This document shows, one piece after another, positions 55,113-64,000 of a DNA stretch of 64,000 nucleotides. Both the position numbers and the translations under genes were made by a program. The notes under the pieces were generated by a model. The model did no database searches. It was not told the DNA's origin and was given only the letters and a program-made list of their open reading frames with translations. The DNA comes from Thiotrichales bacterium (GTDB lineage Bacteria > Pseudomonadota > Gammaproteobacteria > Thiomicrospirales > Thiomicrospiraceae), in NCBI GenBank assembly GCA_016938655.1, contig JAFGUG010000080.1, forward strand, positions 45,112 to 109,111, given 5' to 3'. Position 1 is the first letter of the stretch; every line of letters begins with the position of its first letter.

Positions 55113-56177
55113 ATGGCAGAGCTACAAAACGACCGTTTTTTACGCGCACTTCTTAAAGAACCTGTAGACCGTACACCGGTCTGGATGATGCGTCAAGCGG
55201 GTCGTTACCTGCCAGAGTACCGTGCAACACGTGCCAAAGCCGGCTCGTTTATGGACCTTTGTAAAAACAAAGAACTGGCTTCAGAAGTGACGCTACAACC
55301 GTTAGCACGCTACCCGTTAGATGCGGCAATCTTGTTCTCAGACATTCTAACCATTCCAGATGCCATGGGTCTTGAGCTGCGTTTTGCAGAAGGTGAAGGG
55401 CCAATTTTTGACAAACCCATCAAAACTCAAGCCGACGTTGATCGCCTATTTGTTCCAGATATGGGAACAGAATTAGGTTACGTCATGGATGCCGTCAGCA
55501 CCATTCGCAAAGACCTAAATGGCAGCGTACCGTTAATTGGTTTCTCTGGTAGCCCTTGGACTTTAGCCACTTATATGGTTGAAGGCGGTTCAAGCAAGCA
55601 GTTTGGTAAAGTTAAGGGCATGATGTTTGATCAACCTAACATGATGCATCAAATCTTAGACGTGTTAGCCGATTCGGTTACCGCTTACCTTAACGCGCAA
55701 ATTGAAGCCGGTGCACAAGCGGTGCAAATTTTTGATACCTGGGGTGGTCTGCTGACCCCTCGTGACTATAAAGCCTTCTCGTTAAACTACATGGCAAAAA
55801 TTGTCGATGGGTTAATTAAAGAGAAAGACGGTCGTAAAGTGCCTTGTATTTTGTACACCAAAGGCGGCGGACAATGGCTAGAAGTTATGGCAGATACCGG
55901 TGCAGATTGCTTAGGAATTGACTGGACGATGGATATGAGCGATGCACGTGCACAAGTTGGCGATCGTGTTGCACTGCAAGGTAATATGGATCCAACCATT
56001 CTTTACTCATCACCTGAGCGTATTCGTGAAGAGGTTAAAGTGGTACTTGATAGTTACGGACATGGTGAAGGTCACGTATTCAACTTAGGCCATGGTATTC
56101 ACCCAGGTATTGATCCTGAGAACGTTGATGCATTTATCAATGCAGTCGTCGACTTTAGCCCGGCATACCACAAGTAA
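55113..56177 (+). CDS. hemE: Uroporphyrinogen decarboxylase
   Basis: Heme-pathway enzyme of 354 residues converting uroporphyrinogen III to coproporphyrinogen III in the cytosol. The N-terminal signature [17 protein letters not shown] carries the substrate-binding Arg pair. [25 protein letters not shown] and [13 protein letters not shown] complete the active site. GAAGGAA gives a strong ribosome site. Monocistronic, with a perfect palindromic terminator 28 bases after the stop. Confidence 0.97.
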   Translation: MAELQNDRFLRALLKEPVDRTPVWMMRQAGRYLPEYRATRAKAGSFMDLCKNKELASEVTLQPLARYPLDAAILFSDILTIPDAMGLELRFAEGEGPIFDKPIKTQADVDRLFVPDMGTELGYVMDAVSTIRKDLNGSVPLIGFSGSPWTLATYMVEGGSSKQFGKVKGMMFDQPNMMHQILDVLADSVTAYLNAQIEAGAQAVQIFDTWGGLLTPRDYKAFSLNYMAKIVDGLIKEKDGRKVPCILYTKGGGQWLEVMADTGADCLGIDWTMDMSDARAQVGDRVALQGNMDPTILYSSPERIREEVKVVLDSYGHGEGHVFNLGHGIHPGIDPENVDAFINAVVDFSPAYHK

Positions 56178-56205
56178 TCGCACTAAACATAAAGCAAATA
56201 GAACC

Positions 56206-56233
56206 AAAAAAGTCCGCAATTGCGGACTTTTTT
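56206..56233. terminator. Bidirectional terminator between hemE and the EAL-HDOD gene
   Basis: A perfect 28-bp palindrome with arms AAAAAAGTCCGCAA and TTGCGGACTTTTTT. It serves both convergent genes. Confidence 0.93.
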
Positions 56234-56257
56234 AGTTTTTGAACAATAAGAAATGCG

Positions 56258-57463
56258 CTAACTATTCAGCACACTTTCTGAAAACTGCATTGCTTGCAGA
56301 TACATCGAAGAAAGTTCGGTTGCGGTAAGGTCACCCGGCAACGTAAAGTTGGTTTGTCCGTGCTCTAAACTTTTAACAATATTTAAAACTTCGCCCATCT
56401 GACCCTCATGCTTCAACAAGGCAAGCTCAATTGGTTTTGACAGCTTCATATTCGCCAACAAGGTCTCCATTCCACTGTCCATTAAAGCATCCAAGCTGGA
56501 GAACAAACCAACTGTAAAATAGGTATCTTTAGAAAACTGCCCCAATTGACTGCCCGCTAATTCACAAAACTTAGCGCGGGTTAATGAGTTAACAAACAGC
56601 TCCATTGGCTTGTCATCAATCCCTGATAAAGCCAGCATACTCGACCAACTTTTTAAACGTTCCAGACCAAAACGCATGACCGCATCATGAATCGAGGTAA
56701 TTTGAAAACGTCCTCCCGATGACTGCGAAGCAAACTTCAACAGTTTTTGACTCAACGCCACATCTCTACTAATGGTTTCAGAGAGTTTGCGCATATCCAC
56801 GTCCGGATCATACACATTCGCCAATAGGTCGAGTATCGCTAACTTATTAGCTGGTAAACGTTTGCCTTGAATGATTTTAGGCTTGGCAAAAAAGTACCCC
56901 TGAAAAAAATCAAACCCTAGCTTTTTACAGTAATCAAATTGATCTTGGGTTTCGACTTTTTCCGCCAAAAGCCGGATACCTTTGGCGCGCAGTTTTGCCG
57001 AGTGCTGAATCAGTGCTTGTGCACCGACTTGCAAAATATCGACCTTAATAATGTCAGCAAAGGCTTCTAACGGCTCTAACTCTGGATTAAACACATAGTC
57101 ATCCAAGGCAATAATAAACCCGCGGTCTTTTAATAGCTTTAAAGAGTGCAACAGTGAAGGCGTAACTTTAATGTCTTCTAACACTTCAATCACGATATGC
57201 TTGCGCGGGAAAAAAGACTGAAACTCTGGGGTGAGTAAGCCTTCAGTAAAGTTAATAAAAGCTTTCTTATCACCCACTACCTCACTTAAACCAATCTCAC
57301 CAAAGGCATTGAGCATGACATTAGCAGAAGCGCTGTCGCCCCCCAAAATAACCGCTTTGTTATCCACTTGGTTACTTCTAAACAAAAGTTCATAGGCAAA
57401 CAATTCAACTTCTCGATTAAAAATCGGTTGTCTTCCAACAAATATATCTACTAATTCAGCCAT
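56258..57463 (-). CDS. EAL-HDOD signalling protein
   Basis: 401 residues. The N-terminal EAL-like domain (1-200) opens FVGRQPIFNREVELFAYELLFRS, where EAL is replaced by ELL, and the DDF loop reads ALDDYVFNP. Most catalytic acids of phosphodiesterases are missing, as is normal for this family, so it probably does not cleave cyclic-di-GMP. An HDOD domain (about 205-395) without the HD metal dyad follows. Related proteins (CdgJ, YuxH) regulate motility or act as scaffolds. Monocistronic, cytosolic. Confidence 0.92.
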   Translation of the reverse strand: MAELVDIFVGRQPIFNREVELFAYELLFRSNQVDNKAVILGGDSASANVMLNAFGEIGLSEVVGDKKAFINFTEGLLTPEFQSFFPRKHIVIEVLEDIKVTPSLLHSLKLLKDRGFIIALDDYVFNPELEPLEAFADIIKVDILQVGAQALIQHSAKLRAKGIRLLAEKVETQDQFDYCKKLGFDFFQGYFFAKPKIIQGKRLPANKLAILDLLANVYDPDVDMRKLSETISRDVALSQKLLKFASQSSGGRFQITSIHDAVMRFGLERLKSWSSMLALSGIDDKPMELFVNSLTRAKFCELAGSQLGQFSKDTYFTVGLFSSLDALMDSGMETLLANMKLSKPIELALLKHEGQMGEVLNIVKSLEHGQTNFTLPGDLTATELSSMYLQAMQFSESVLNS

Positions 57464-57528
57464 GCACTACTCTCAAAACAATACTAATTTCAGAAAGGGG
57501 AATTACCTTAATTTTGTAAGTGTAGCAC

Positions 57529-57798
57529 CTAAATCGCTTTAAACTCTTCAGGCATATCAATTTCTTCACCACTAAATAGGAATTTTTGCATCTCTTCCTG
57601 TAAAAAGCTGCGTGCTTTTGGGTCTAAACTCGACAAACGATACTCATTAATTAAAATCGTCTGCTGAGCCAACCACTGCTTCCAAGCCTCTTTTGAGATG
57701 TTGTCATACACTTTTTGACCCAGTTCACCTGGAAAAGGCAAAAAGTCTAACCCTTCTAACGACTCACCCATTTTGGGACAATTAACCATTCTTGACAT
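57529..57798 (-). CDS. yggX: Fe(2+)-trafficking protein YggX
   Basis: 89 residues from ATG 57798, with GGAGAG seven bases upstream. MSRMVNCPKMGESLEGLDF contains the conserved Cys7. The rest (ISKEAWKQWLAQQTILINEYRL) fits the family throughout. It protects iron-sulfur proteins under oxidative stress. The start overlaps the end of mutY by 17 bases; since MutY carries a 4Fe-4S cluster, the conserved mutY-yggX pairing makes functional sense. Confidence 0.95.
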   Translation of the reverse strand: MSRMVNCPKMGESLEGLDFLPFPGELGQKVYDNISKEAWKQWLAQQTILINEYRLSSLDPKARSFLQEEMQKFLFSGEEIDMPEEFKAI

Positions 57799-58837
57799 AT
57801 TCACTCTCCAATTGACTTAAAAGTAACTTAACCGGTGCCGGCAAGCCTAAACTCTCTGCTTGTGTAAACGTGTGCCACTGCCCTTGCCAATCAGCTGGCG
57901 CTTCTTGAACTAATTTAACCGGCTCAATATCCAGATGATAATGACTAAACGTGTGACGAAATGCTTTCCATTTTACCAAACTACTCACGGCTTCCGAATG
58001 AGTTTTAACAGAAGGGTTTAATGCCGCGACTAACGCCTCGTCCGTTTCAAACTGCGGCAAACTCCACAGGCCTCCCCAAATGCCTTTTTGCGGACGCTGC
58101 TCAAGCCACACTTGCTGCTGATTATTGATTAACATTAACAACTTAGCTTGCTTAATCGGCTTAACCTTTTTAGGTTTAGAAAACGGAAACTCTTTCACCC
58201 GATTTAACTTAAACGCCATACAATTCGCCTGAACTGGACAGGCCTGGCAATTTGGTTTTGAACGCGTACATAAGGTTGCGCCTAAATCCATAATGGCTTG
58301 CGTGTAATCATCAAAACGTTCATGTGGGGTAAAGTCCTCTGCAACTTGCCAGAGATGGTTTTCAATGCGCTTATTTCCAGGCCAACCCGCTACCGCCAAA
58401 AATCGGCTGAGCACTCGCTTTACATTGCCATCTAAAATAACAAAACGTTGCTTCAACGCCATCGATAAAATGGCGCCTGCGGTTGAACGACCAATTCCGG
58501 GCAACGCCACCACCTCGTCAAACTCGGTTGGAAAAACGCCATGGTGCTGTTGTTGAATAATCTGTGCAGCCTTATGCAAATTACGCCCACGTGCATAGTA
58601 GCCCAGCCCCGACCAATGCGCTAACACATCCTCCTGTTCAGCTTGCGCTAAAGTGGCCAAATCGGGAAAGCGTTCCATAAAACGTTGATAGTAAGGAATC
58701 ACCGTTTTGACTTGTGTCTGCTGAAGCATAATTTCAGAGACCCAGACTCGATATGGCGTTTGTTGCTGCTGCCAAGGCAAATCATGTCGGCCAGAGTGGT
58801 CAAACCACTGCAATAACTTATCGGAAAATTCGTTCAT
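57782..58837 (-). CDS. mutY: A/G-specific adenine glycosylase
   Basis: Removes adenine mispaired with 8-oxoguanine; 351 residues. Helix-hairpin-helix VVALPGIGRSTAGAILS with the catalytic Asp a little further on (FVILDGNVKRVL contains the family pattern). The 4Fe-4S cluster is CTRSKPNCQACPVQANC, spacing C-x6-C-x2-C-x5-C. A C-terminal NUDIX-like 8-oxoG recognition domain (about 225-345) is present. The codons of QACPVQ run across a CAGGCCTG half of the iterated palindrome. Operon with yggX. Confidence 0.95.
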   Translation of the reverse strand: MNEFSDKLLQWFDHSGRHDLPWQQQQTPYRVWVSEIMLQQTQVKTVIPYYQRFMERFPDLATLAQAEQEDVLAHWSGLGYYARGRNLHKAAQIIQQQHHGVFPTEFDEVVALPGIGRSTAGAILSMALKQRFVILDGNVKRVLSRFLAVAGWPGNKRIENHLWQVAEDFTPHERFDDYTQAIMDLGATLCTRSKPNCQACPVQANCMAFKLNRVKEFPFSKPKKVKPIKQAKLLMLINNQQQVWLEQRPQKGIWGGLWSLPQFETDEALVAALNPSVKTHSEAVSSLVKWKAFRHTFSHYHLDIEPVKLVQEAPADWQGQWHTFTQAESLGLPAPVKLLLSQLESEYVKNG

Positions 58838-59001
58838 TTTTAAACACTAACGGCTTTTTTTAAGTGGGATTAAAGATACGTTATACTATACCGAAAATTT
58901 CACCCTATATTCCCCGTTTACTTAATGGGTTTTACCACTTTAAAAGGGTCTGCTAAAGCCGAATAATCGCATGCAACCCTTTACTAGCTTAGATACTAAA
59001 C

Positions 59002-59754
59002 ATGACTGAACAAACCACTGACACAGCAAACATCGACAACACTGAAACCAAAACGGAAAACGCACTCTCTGACAACCAACGCCGCATTAAAAGTTTTGTT
59101 TTGCGCCAAGGACGCATGTCGCAGTCGCAACAGCGTTCAATGGAGAACAACTGGCCAAAATTTGGCTTAGACGTGGAAGGGGAGCTGTTAGATTTCGATG
59201 CGGTATTTGGTCGTGAAGGCGCCCCCACTATTGTTGAGATTGGGTTTGGTATGGGGGCAAGTTTGGCCGCCATGGCGGAAGCCAATCCGCAACAGAACTA
59301 CATTGGCATTGAAGTTCACCGCCCAGGTGTAGGCGCTCTGTTAAAGCTGATAGAGGAGAAAGGGTTAACCAATATTCGAGTGTTTAATCACGACGCCATT
59401 GAGGTACTTGAAAAACGCATTCCAAAGAATAGTTTGGCAGGCGTGTATCTGTTCTTCCCTGATCCTTGGCATAAAAAACGTCATAACAAACGTCGTATTG
59501 TTCAAGCCGAATTTGCCAAGTTCTTAGCCAGCCATATTAAGCCAGGTGGGCATTTTCATATGGCGACCGATTGGGAAGATTATGCCGAGCACATGATGGA
59601 AGTAATGAGTGCTGCACCGGACTATAAAAACACTCAAAAAGACAATGCGTACACGCCTCGCCCAGACTACCGTCCACTCACCAAATTTGAAGCACGTGGC
59701 CACCGACTAGGTCACGGTGTTTGGGATTTAATTTTCGAGAAAATAGAGGCCTAA
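59002..59754 (+). CDS. trmB: tRNA (guanine-N7)-methyltransferase
   Basis: SAM-dependent enzyme forming m7G46 in tRNA; 250 residues. The first 30 residues are Thr/Glu/Asn-rich and variable. SAM motif I is [12 protein letters not shown]. The characteristic [15 protein letters not shown] (about 153-167) binds t[20 protein letters not shown] follows. It is divergent from mutY across a 164-base gap that contains TATACT/TATACC-like -10 sequences near 58880-58893. Confidence 0.95.
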   Translation: MTEQTTDTANIDNTETKTENALSDNQRRIKSFVLRQGRMSQSQQRSMENNWPKFGLDVEGELLDFDAVFGREGAPTIVEIGFGMGASLAAMAEANPQQNYIGIEVHRPGVGALLKLIEEKGLTNIRVFNHDAIEVLEKRIPKNSLAGVYLFFPDPWHKKRHNKRRIVQAEFAKFLASHIKPGGHFHMATDWEDYAEHMMEVMSAAPDYKNTQKDNAYTPRPDYRPLTKFEARGHRLGHGVWDLIFEKIEA

Positions 59755-59805
59755 TCCATTCACTCAGCCGTCACACGGTAACAAGCAATCGGCATCAATC
59801 AAACG

Positions 59806-62082
59806 CTAAGGCGCAATCAGTGCCTTAAGCTTATTCACTAGCGCCTCTTGATTGCCCGGATCTTTTAGCAAAGATTGCAAATCCACGCTCCAAGTTAAAT
59901 TGTCAAGCGGGCCACCATAACTCACCGGAACCATCAACCCTTTTAAATGTGACAAAGAAGCAGGTGGCTGAGCAATTCTAACTTTCAACTGACTCACCAT
60001 GGTGGCTTTGTTTAAGTCCAGCGAACCAAATCCACGACCAAACAAACCATCGCTCTCAACCGCAAACGTCTTTGCCTTAACCACACCCTTATCAAGCTTA
60101 CCGGTAATCACTAAATTTTGATAAGGGGTTTTATCGCCCGCTTTTGAATTTTGCCCGGTTAATAACTTCTGCAAATTCACACCGTAAAATTCACCCGCCG
60201 CAGATTTAAGGTTCAACTCCCCTTGCAAATTTTGTATTAAACGTTGTGGATTACTGCCCAAGGTACTTAGATTAAAGTGTGCGTTTAAAATACCGTCCAA
60301 AGGTTTAGTCTGCCAACCTGCATTTAAAAACGCGCCCAGAGCAACCTTTTCTAATTGCCCATACCAACGATAAGCGGGCGTATCGCCATTCACATTCAAC
60401 TCGAACTTGGAAGCCAAACGACCTTTAAATAGGTGTGCATCAAACGGTGCTAACTGTATTTTTCCCTGCTGAGCCGTAAGATTAATCTGCACGTTTTCCA
60501 GTGCCATCTCATCAAGGGTAATGCCCCCGATTTGAACTTGACCTTCGGCCTGTAAAGAGCGCAATAAAGAGACCGGTACCGCAAGCGGTAAATAGGTTCC
60601 ATTTTTTTGTTGATTATCAGCAGGCCTGCTGACTTTTTTATCCTCTTTTTGATCGACTTTTTCAGCCGCGTCCTCTGGTTCGCTAAAAGCCTTTAAAAGC
60701 GTAAAAAATTCATCGTCTGTGCGTGCTAGATAGTCGTTTAAATTCAGCTTATCAACGGTTAAATCAAACAAATAGGTTGGGGTTTGAGTAGCACTCTGAA
60801 TTGCGGCCTGTGCTTTTGATTCCTGCCAAATATTACCGGTCAAACGCGTGTTATCTAGCTGAGCCTCAATCTCATTAAACGACCACTTATGTTCAGCCAA
60901 CTGCCAGTTCATCGTCCCACCCATCGACGTGAGCGCCTGATCATTTACAAACCCTGGAAGGGGTAGCCCAAGGTGATAAAACCATTTACGTGCATCAACA
61001 TTGTTTGCTTGCATACGACCTGACAGCTCTGGATTTATACCGAAACGCCCTTTAAAAGAGCTGGTAAAACTTGACCCTAAGGCGGTTAAGGTTAACCCGT
61101 CAAACGCCACTTGCTCATTCAAAAAGTCGAGCATAAAACGCTGTCCTTCCGTGACCAAACGCATCGGCGGCACTTTCTCTTCCTCTGGCAAGGTTAGGTT
61201 AAAAATGCCCTGCCAATTGGTCACGTGCAAACTTGAAAAGTCTTCACTCACATCCACATTGGCACTTACGTCAAATTGGTAACGTCTTTGGTTTAGTGTG
61301 TTGCTGTATAAAAAGTCGCTACGCACCTGAAACGGCTGACCCAAGGTCACATCAAACGCCAATAAATTAAGTTCCGTGATTTCACCAAGGTGACCGACAC
61401 GTCTATCTTGATGCTCAAATGCGCCCTGCTTAATAATGACACTGTCAAAATGCCAAACGGTTGAATTCGAAATGGTTTCAGGCGGTTGAGTATCGCTTTG
61501 GGGGGGAGACGTTTGGCTCGAATCCACAAAGCGTAATGCGTCTTTGAAGTTTGCTAAATCTTGTGCGGTCGCCACCGCCGAATGGCGTTGCCAGTCGTCC
61601 ATCAACGACTGTTTTAAGGCTTGCTTGAGTGGTTGATTTAAGCCCGCAAGCTTGGCCAACTTTTGCCAGTTATACCCCTGCTCATCCTGTAATAGGGTTA
61701 ATTTGGGTTCGATTAATTCCAACCCCTTTATGGCTAACTGCTTGTCTACCAACAACGACCATACCGATAATTCAGCCCGTACCTGTTTGACTGACAATAA
61801 ATTTTCGCGCTGAAAACGCTCAGCAATGGCTGGGCTATTTTTTAACGCAACATCACTGGCACTGAAAGCAAAGGGAAAAACCGAGACTTCTATTGCACCG
61901 GCAATTTTAAATTCGTGACCCGTTCGCTGCGAAACCTCTTGCTCTAGCTGCGGTTTGTACTGGTTGAAATCAATTAAACTAACAGCGCCTACAAACCCCA
62001 AAAAAATCAACACTGGGATAATAATCACAACCATCGTTAAACGTTTGCTCCAGTGCCAAGTTGGTAAAATAAGATGTTTCAT
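59806..62082 (-). CDS. AsmA family protein
   Basis: 758 residues. An N-terminal membrane anchor (about 17-37) is followed by the AsmA head INQYKPQLEQ-like segment (DFNQYKPQLEQEVSQRTGHEF) and a long beta-rich periplasmic part with the C-terminal AsmA_2-like block (NLQGELNLKSAAGEFYGVNL). Family members (AsmA, TamB, YhdP) are bridge-like lipid-transport proteins between the membranes. A Lys/Asp/Glu-rich linker near 475-500 (EDAAEKVDQKEDKKVSRPAD) is encoded over a perfect iterated palindrome (60619-60630). The gene starts 12 bases after the stop of the GGDEF gene upstream, so the two are co-transcribed. Confidence 0.9.
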   Translation of the reverse strand: MKHLILPTWHWSKRLTMVVIIIPVLIFLGFVGAVSLIDFNQYKPQLEQEVSQRTGHEFKIAGAIEVSVFPFAFSASDVALKNSPAIAERFQRENLLSVKQVRAELSVWSLLVDKQLAIKGLELIEPKLTLLQDEQGYNWQKLAKLAGLNQPLKQALKQSLMDDWQRHSAVATAQDLANFKDALRFVDSSQTSPPQSDTQPPETISNSTVWHFDSVIIKQGAFEHQDRRVGHLGEITELNLLAFDVTLGQPFQVRSDFLYSNTLNQRRYQFDVSANVDVSEDFSSLHVTNWQGIFNLTLPEEEKVPPMRLVTEGQRFMLDFLNEQVAFDGLTLTALGSSFTSSFKGRFGINPELSGRMQANNVDARKWFYHLGLPLPGFVNDQALTSMGGTMNWQLAEHKWSFNEIEAQLDNTRLTGNIWQESKAQAAIQSATQTPTYLFDLTVDKLNLNDYLARTDDEFFTLLKAFSEPEDAAEKVDQKEDKKVSRPADNQQKNGTYLPLAVPVSLLRSLQAEGQVQIGGITLDEMALENVQINLTAQQGKIQLAPFDAHLFKGRLASKFELNVNGDTPAYRWYGQLEKVALGAFLNAGWQTKPLDGILNAHFNLSTLGSNPQRLIQNLQGELNLKSAAGEFYGVNLQKLLTGQNSKAGDKTPYQNLVITGKLDKGVVKAKTFAVESDGLFGRGFGSLDLNKATMVSQLKVRIAQPPASLSHLKGLMVPVSYGGPLDNLTWSVDLQSLLKDPGNQEALVNKLKALIAP
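60619..60630. repeat. Iterated palindrome AGCAGGCCTGCT inside a gene
   Basis: Perfect copy within the AsmA gene, coding S-R-P-A in a disordered linker. Flanks ATC and GACTTTTTT give the most complete form of the extended element. Confidence 0.9.
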
Positions 62083-62094
62083 TACGCTTTGTTC

Positions 62095-63507
62095 CTAATC
62101 ATCAAGGTCATCATCTAAAAAATACGCTTCGGCATACGTGCGGGTTGATCCATTGCGATTTTGCACCACTTCATCAATCACCTCTTCCATATCCAACGGT
62201 TCGCCAAGCCAATTACCGTGCATCCAAGTACAGTGGTAACTTGTCAAAAAAGCTTGGTGTTCGGCTGAACTCACGCCATAGGCGACCACTTTTTTATTTA
62301 GAGTCTGCCCCAAATTTAACACCGCTTCGCCCAGCGCCTCCATCGATCGGTTTTGCATCATACTTTGCACAAAGACACCGCTTAAATGCAACTGGCTAAT
62401 CGGCCAGTCATGAAGCTGTTGAATGGACCATTGACCACTTGCAAAATCTTGAATCGCCAACTCACAGCCAAGTTTGTTTAATGCTTTTAACTGCTGATGC
62501 ACCGCAAAACGTTGAGTATTTAAACAACGTTCATTCATTGCTAATATTAACTGCTCTGGTGACACTTCCCGTGATTCAATCTCCTCTTCCAACCAATCAA
62601 CTAAATCACGCTGTTGGAAAAGGCCTGGACGCATATCAACCATTAAAGGCAGCTCCACTCCGACCGCGTTCATCTCTTCTAAGCACGCTAAGCTGGCTTG
62701 AATAATCCACTGCCCTAATCGTGCGCCCAACTGTGATTCGTCACTGATGGCATAAAACTCTTCTGGCTCCAGTTCGTCTAGTTTAGAATCCAGGCTTCGA
62801 AGCATGACATGCAAAGCAACAATCTGTTGCGCTTGCGCATCAAACACGGGGCGAAACTGCAGCTTAAACGTGTCATTACGCACCGCATCACGAATTTTAC
62901 CTTGCAGCACTTGTCGGCGTTTAATTTGACGTGTCATTTCTGGATGGTAAGCGACCCATTGATTGCGACCCGAATTTTTAGCTCGATACATGGCTAAATC
63001 CGCCAGACTGAGCAACTTATCGACCTCCACCGCATCTTGCGGAAAGCGGGCAATTCCAATGGAGCCACCAATATCCGCTTCGCCGGCTTTTAAAGGGATA
63101 CTTTCAGACAACGCATCAATGATGCGTTGCGCAATCCGTTCAGTTTGCAGCACCGATTTTGGTGATTGCAAGAGCACAACAAACTCATCCCCACCCAAAC
63201 GCCCGACCATATCGGGTTGCGCAGCCATTAAATCGACTTCGCTCAATAAACGAGTCGCCACTTCTATTAACAGTTCATCGCCCGCTTCATGCCCTAAGGT
63301 ATCGTTTACCCATTTAAAACGATCTAAATCAACAAACAGAATCGCCTTATTTGCCTGATGTTGAGCGTGTGATTGCGCGGACTGGGAGGGCTCAGAAGAG
63401 GGAACTTGCGGATGTGCAGAAAATGCCAGTTGTGTGGCCTGCATCCAACCCGCACGATTGGGCAGTTGAGTAAGCGGGTCAAGTTGAAGAAGCGAATCGA
63501 GTTTCAT
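62095..63507 (-). CDS. GGDEF diguanylate cyclase with degenerate EAL domain
   Basis: 470 residues, cytosolic, starting directly with the GGDEF fold (LDPLTQLPNRAG). A Ser/Gln/His-rich insertion (about 33-52) sits early in the fold. The active site RLGGDEFVVLL is intact (GGDEF 105-109), but the I-site position reads AQPD instead of RxxD, so product inhibition is probably lost. The EAL-like half (about 210-440) has HVM instead of EAL (ALHVMLRSLDS), QDFASG instead of DDFGTG, and LHLSG instead of KIDxx. It cannot be a working phosphodiesterase and may serve as sensor or regulatory domain. Co-transcribed with the asmA-like gene. Confidence 0.92.
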   Translation of the reverse strand: MKLDSLLQLDPLTQLPNRAGWMQATQLAFSAHPQVPSSEPSQSAQSHAQHQANKAILFVDLDRFKWVNDTLGHEAGDELLIEVATRLLSEVDLMAAQPDMVGRLGGDEFVVLLQSPKSVLQTERIAQRIIDALSESIPLKAGEADIGGSIGIARFPQDAVEVDKLLSLADLAMYRAKNSGRNQWVAYHPEMTRQIKRRQVLQGKIRDAVRNDTFKLQFRPVFDAQAQQIVALHVMLRSLDSKLDELEPEEFYAISDESQLGARLGQWIIQASLACLEEMNAVGVELPLMVDMRPGLFQQRDLVDWLEEEIESREVSPEQLILAMNERCLNTQRFAVHQQLKALNKLGCELAIQDFASGQWSIQQLHDWPISQLHLSGVFVQSMMQNRSMEALGEAVLNLGQTLNKKVVAYGVSSAEHQAFLTSYHCTWMHGNWLGEPLDMEEVIDEVVQNRNGSTRTYAEAYFLDDDLDD

Positions 63508-63605
63508 AAAATCTTTTTCAAGTGATTTAGGGTGGTTTTTAACGATTTATCATAGCATCAAAAGTCCGTTAACACCTCAAGAGCGGTAAACGTTGCTTTC
63601 ATTTA

Positions 63606-63632
63606 GGGGTATCCGCATTATGGTGTTGATAG
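63606..63632. mobile_element. Candidate terminal inverted repeat of the ISL3-like element
   Basis: GGGGTATCCGCATTATGGTG begins about 75 bases beyond the transposase stop. GGGTATCC-type ends are found in ISL3-family elements. The other end lies outside the window, so the repeat cannot be confirmed. Confidence 0.35.
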
Positions 63633-63679
63633 CCCAATAATCTTAAGTTTTTAAAAACTTCTAAATTGTGTTGATTTGA

Positions 63680-64000
63680 TTAGAGTTCATCCTTCAAAAT
63701 CTTTTGAATCAAGATAGATATATCAGCTCCATAGTTTCCGATAATCTCTTTTTCTAATGAATCGTAATTGTCCTCTAAGGTATCGTTTGAATTGAATGCC
63801 ATACGATACATGGCGACACCTTCACCTTGTTGCTTAAAACGCTTCTCAAATTTTGGTCTTTTAAGCTTATGTTTGTGAGAACCTTCTGAAAACAAAATCT
63901 TGGCTCTTAGGGCTTCAAAACTGTAACCACGCCCCAATCTATCCATAACTCGAATAAGACTGTTTAACGACTCTGTATAAGCGTTGGTTATGCGATGGGT
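63680..64000 (-). mobile_element. C-terminal part of an ISL3-family transposase, cut by window edge
   Basis: The frame is open through the last base of the window, so the gene starts outside. The visible 106 codons read ITNAYTESLNSLIRVMDR then GRGYSFEALRAKILFS, the end of the DDE domain of ISL3 transposases (after the catalytic Glu in the TES/AYTE region). A Lys-rich stretch and a tail of about 55 residues (GEGVAMYRMAFNSNDT and onward) follow. An internal ATG at 63946 is not the real start. Whether the element is complete and active cannot be judged here. Confidence 0.75.

Noticed and set aside
63680..63946. Independent small gene of 88 codons
   Set aside because: The frame is open to the window edge and reads as the tail of an ISL3 transposase; the ATG at 63946 is internal.

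Overview
The window is bacterial chromosome and reads as a gammaproteobacterium. EfpL (YeiP), YggX next to mutY, FetAB, a trxA-rho-rpmE block, trmB and CbpA all point that way. The many chemoreceptor and cyclic-di-GMP genes suggest a motile, environment-sensing bacterium. My best guess is the sulfur-oxidising Thiomicrospira/Hydrogenovibrio/Thiomicrorhabdus group; that is inference from overall gene style, not from a marker gene.

Layout. 1-4.4 kb: a chemoreceptor cut by the window edge, then a nitric-oxide sensing pair (H-NOX protein plus hybrid histidine kinase). 4.5-9 kb: a CbpA-type co-chaperone, a small secreted Met/Gln-rich and Thr/Glu-rich protein, and a three-gene unit (outer-membrane barrel, DUF6502-like protein, exported DUF5666-like protein). 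9.1-11.7 kb: a TonB receptor with a His-rich DUF2946-like partner. 11.9-15.3 kb: phosphoglucomutase, a patatin-like lipase and EfpL. 15.6-34.4 kb: a signalling region with three PAS/Cache/HAMP GGDEF-EAL proteins, a Na+/H+ antiporter, two paralogous small Arg-rich proteins, a TlpA fusion, a probable OlsF ornithine-lipid synthase and a PAS-Cache chemoreceptor. 34.5-38.9 kb: rhodanese, FetB, FetA and UvrD. 39-41.6 kb: trxA, rho and rpmE. 41.7-52.8 kb: a complete glycogen operon on the minus strand (glgC, GH57, malQ, glgB, glgA, glgP), which pairs functionally with the distant pgm. 52.9-53.7 kb: decayed genes, including a recognisable glucokinase ghost. 54-63.5 kb: a nuclease-fold protein with a degenerate active site, hemE, an EAL-HDOD protein, yggX, mutY, trmB, an AsmA protein and a GGDEF protein with a dead EAL half. 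The right edge cuts an ISL3-like transposase.

The most striking feature is a 12-bp palindrome, AGCAGGCCTGCT. It occurs 12 times perfectly, and many more times in near-perfect form, across the whole window. It lies mostly between genes of unrelated function, but also inside coding sequences in all three reading frames. Some copies sit in longer palindromes or inverted pairs that look like terminators. It behaves like a genome-wide iterated element (uptake signal, REP-like element or protein-binding site) and I do not recognise it from any described family.

No tRNA, rRNA, CRISPR array or prophage was seen. Five proteins of cyclic-di-GMP type and two chemoreceptors in 64 kb make second-messenger signalling the dominant theme.
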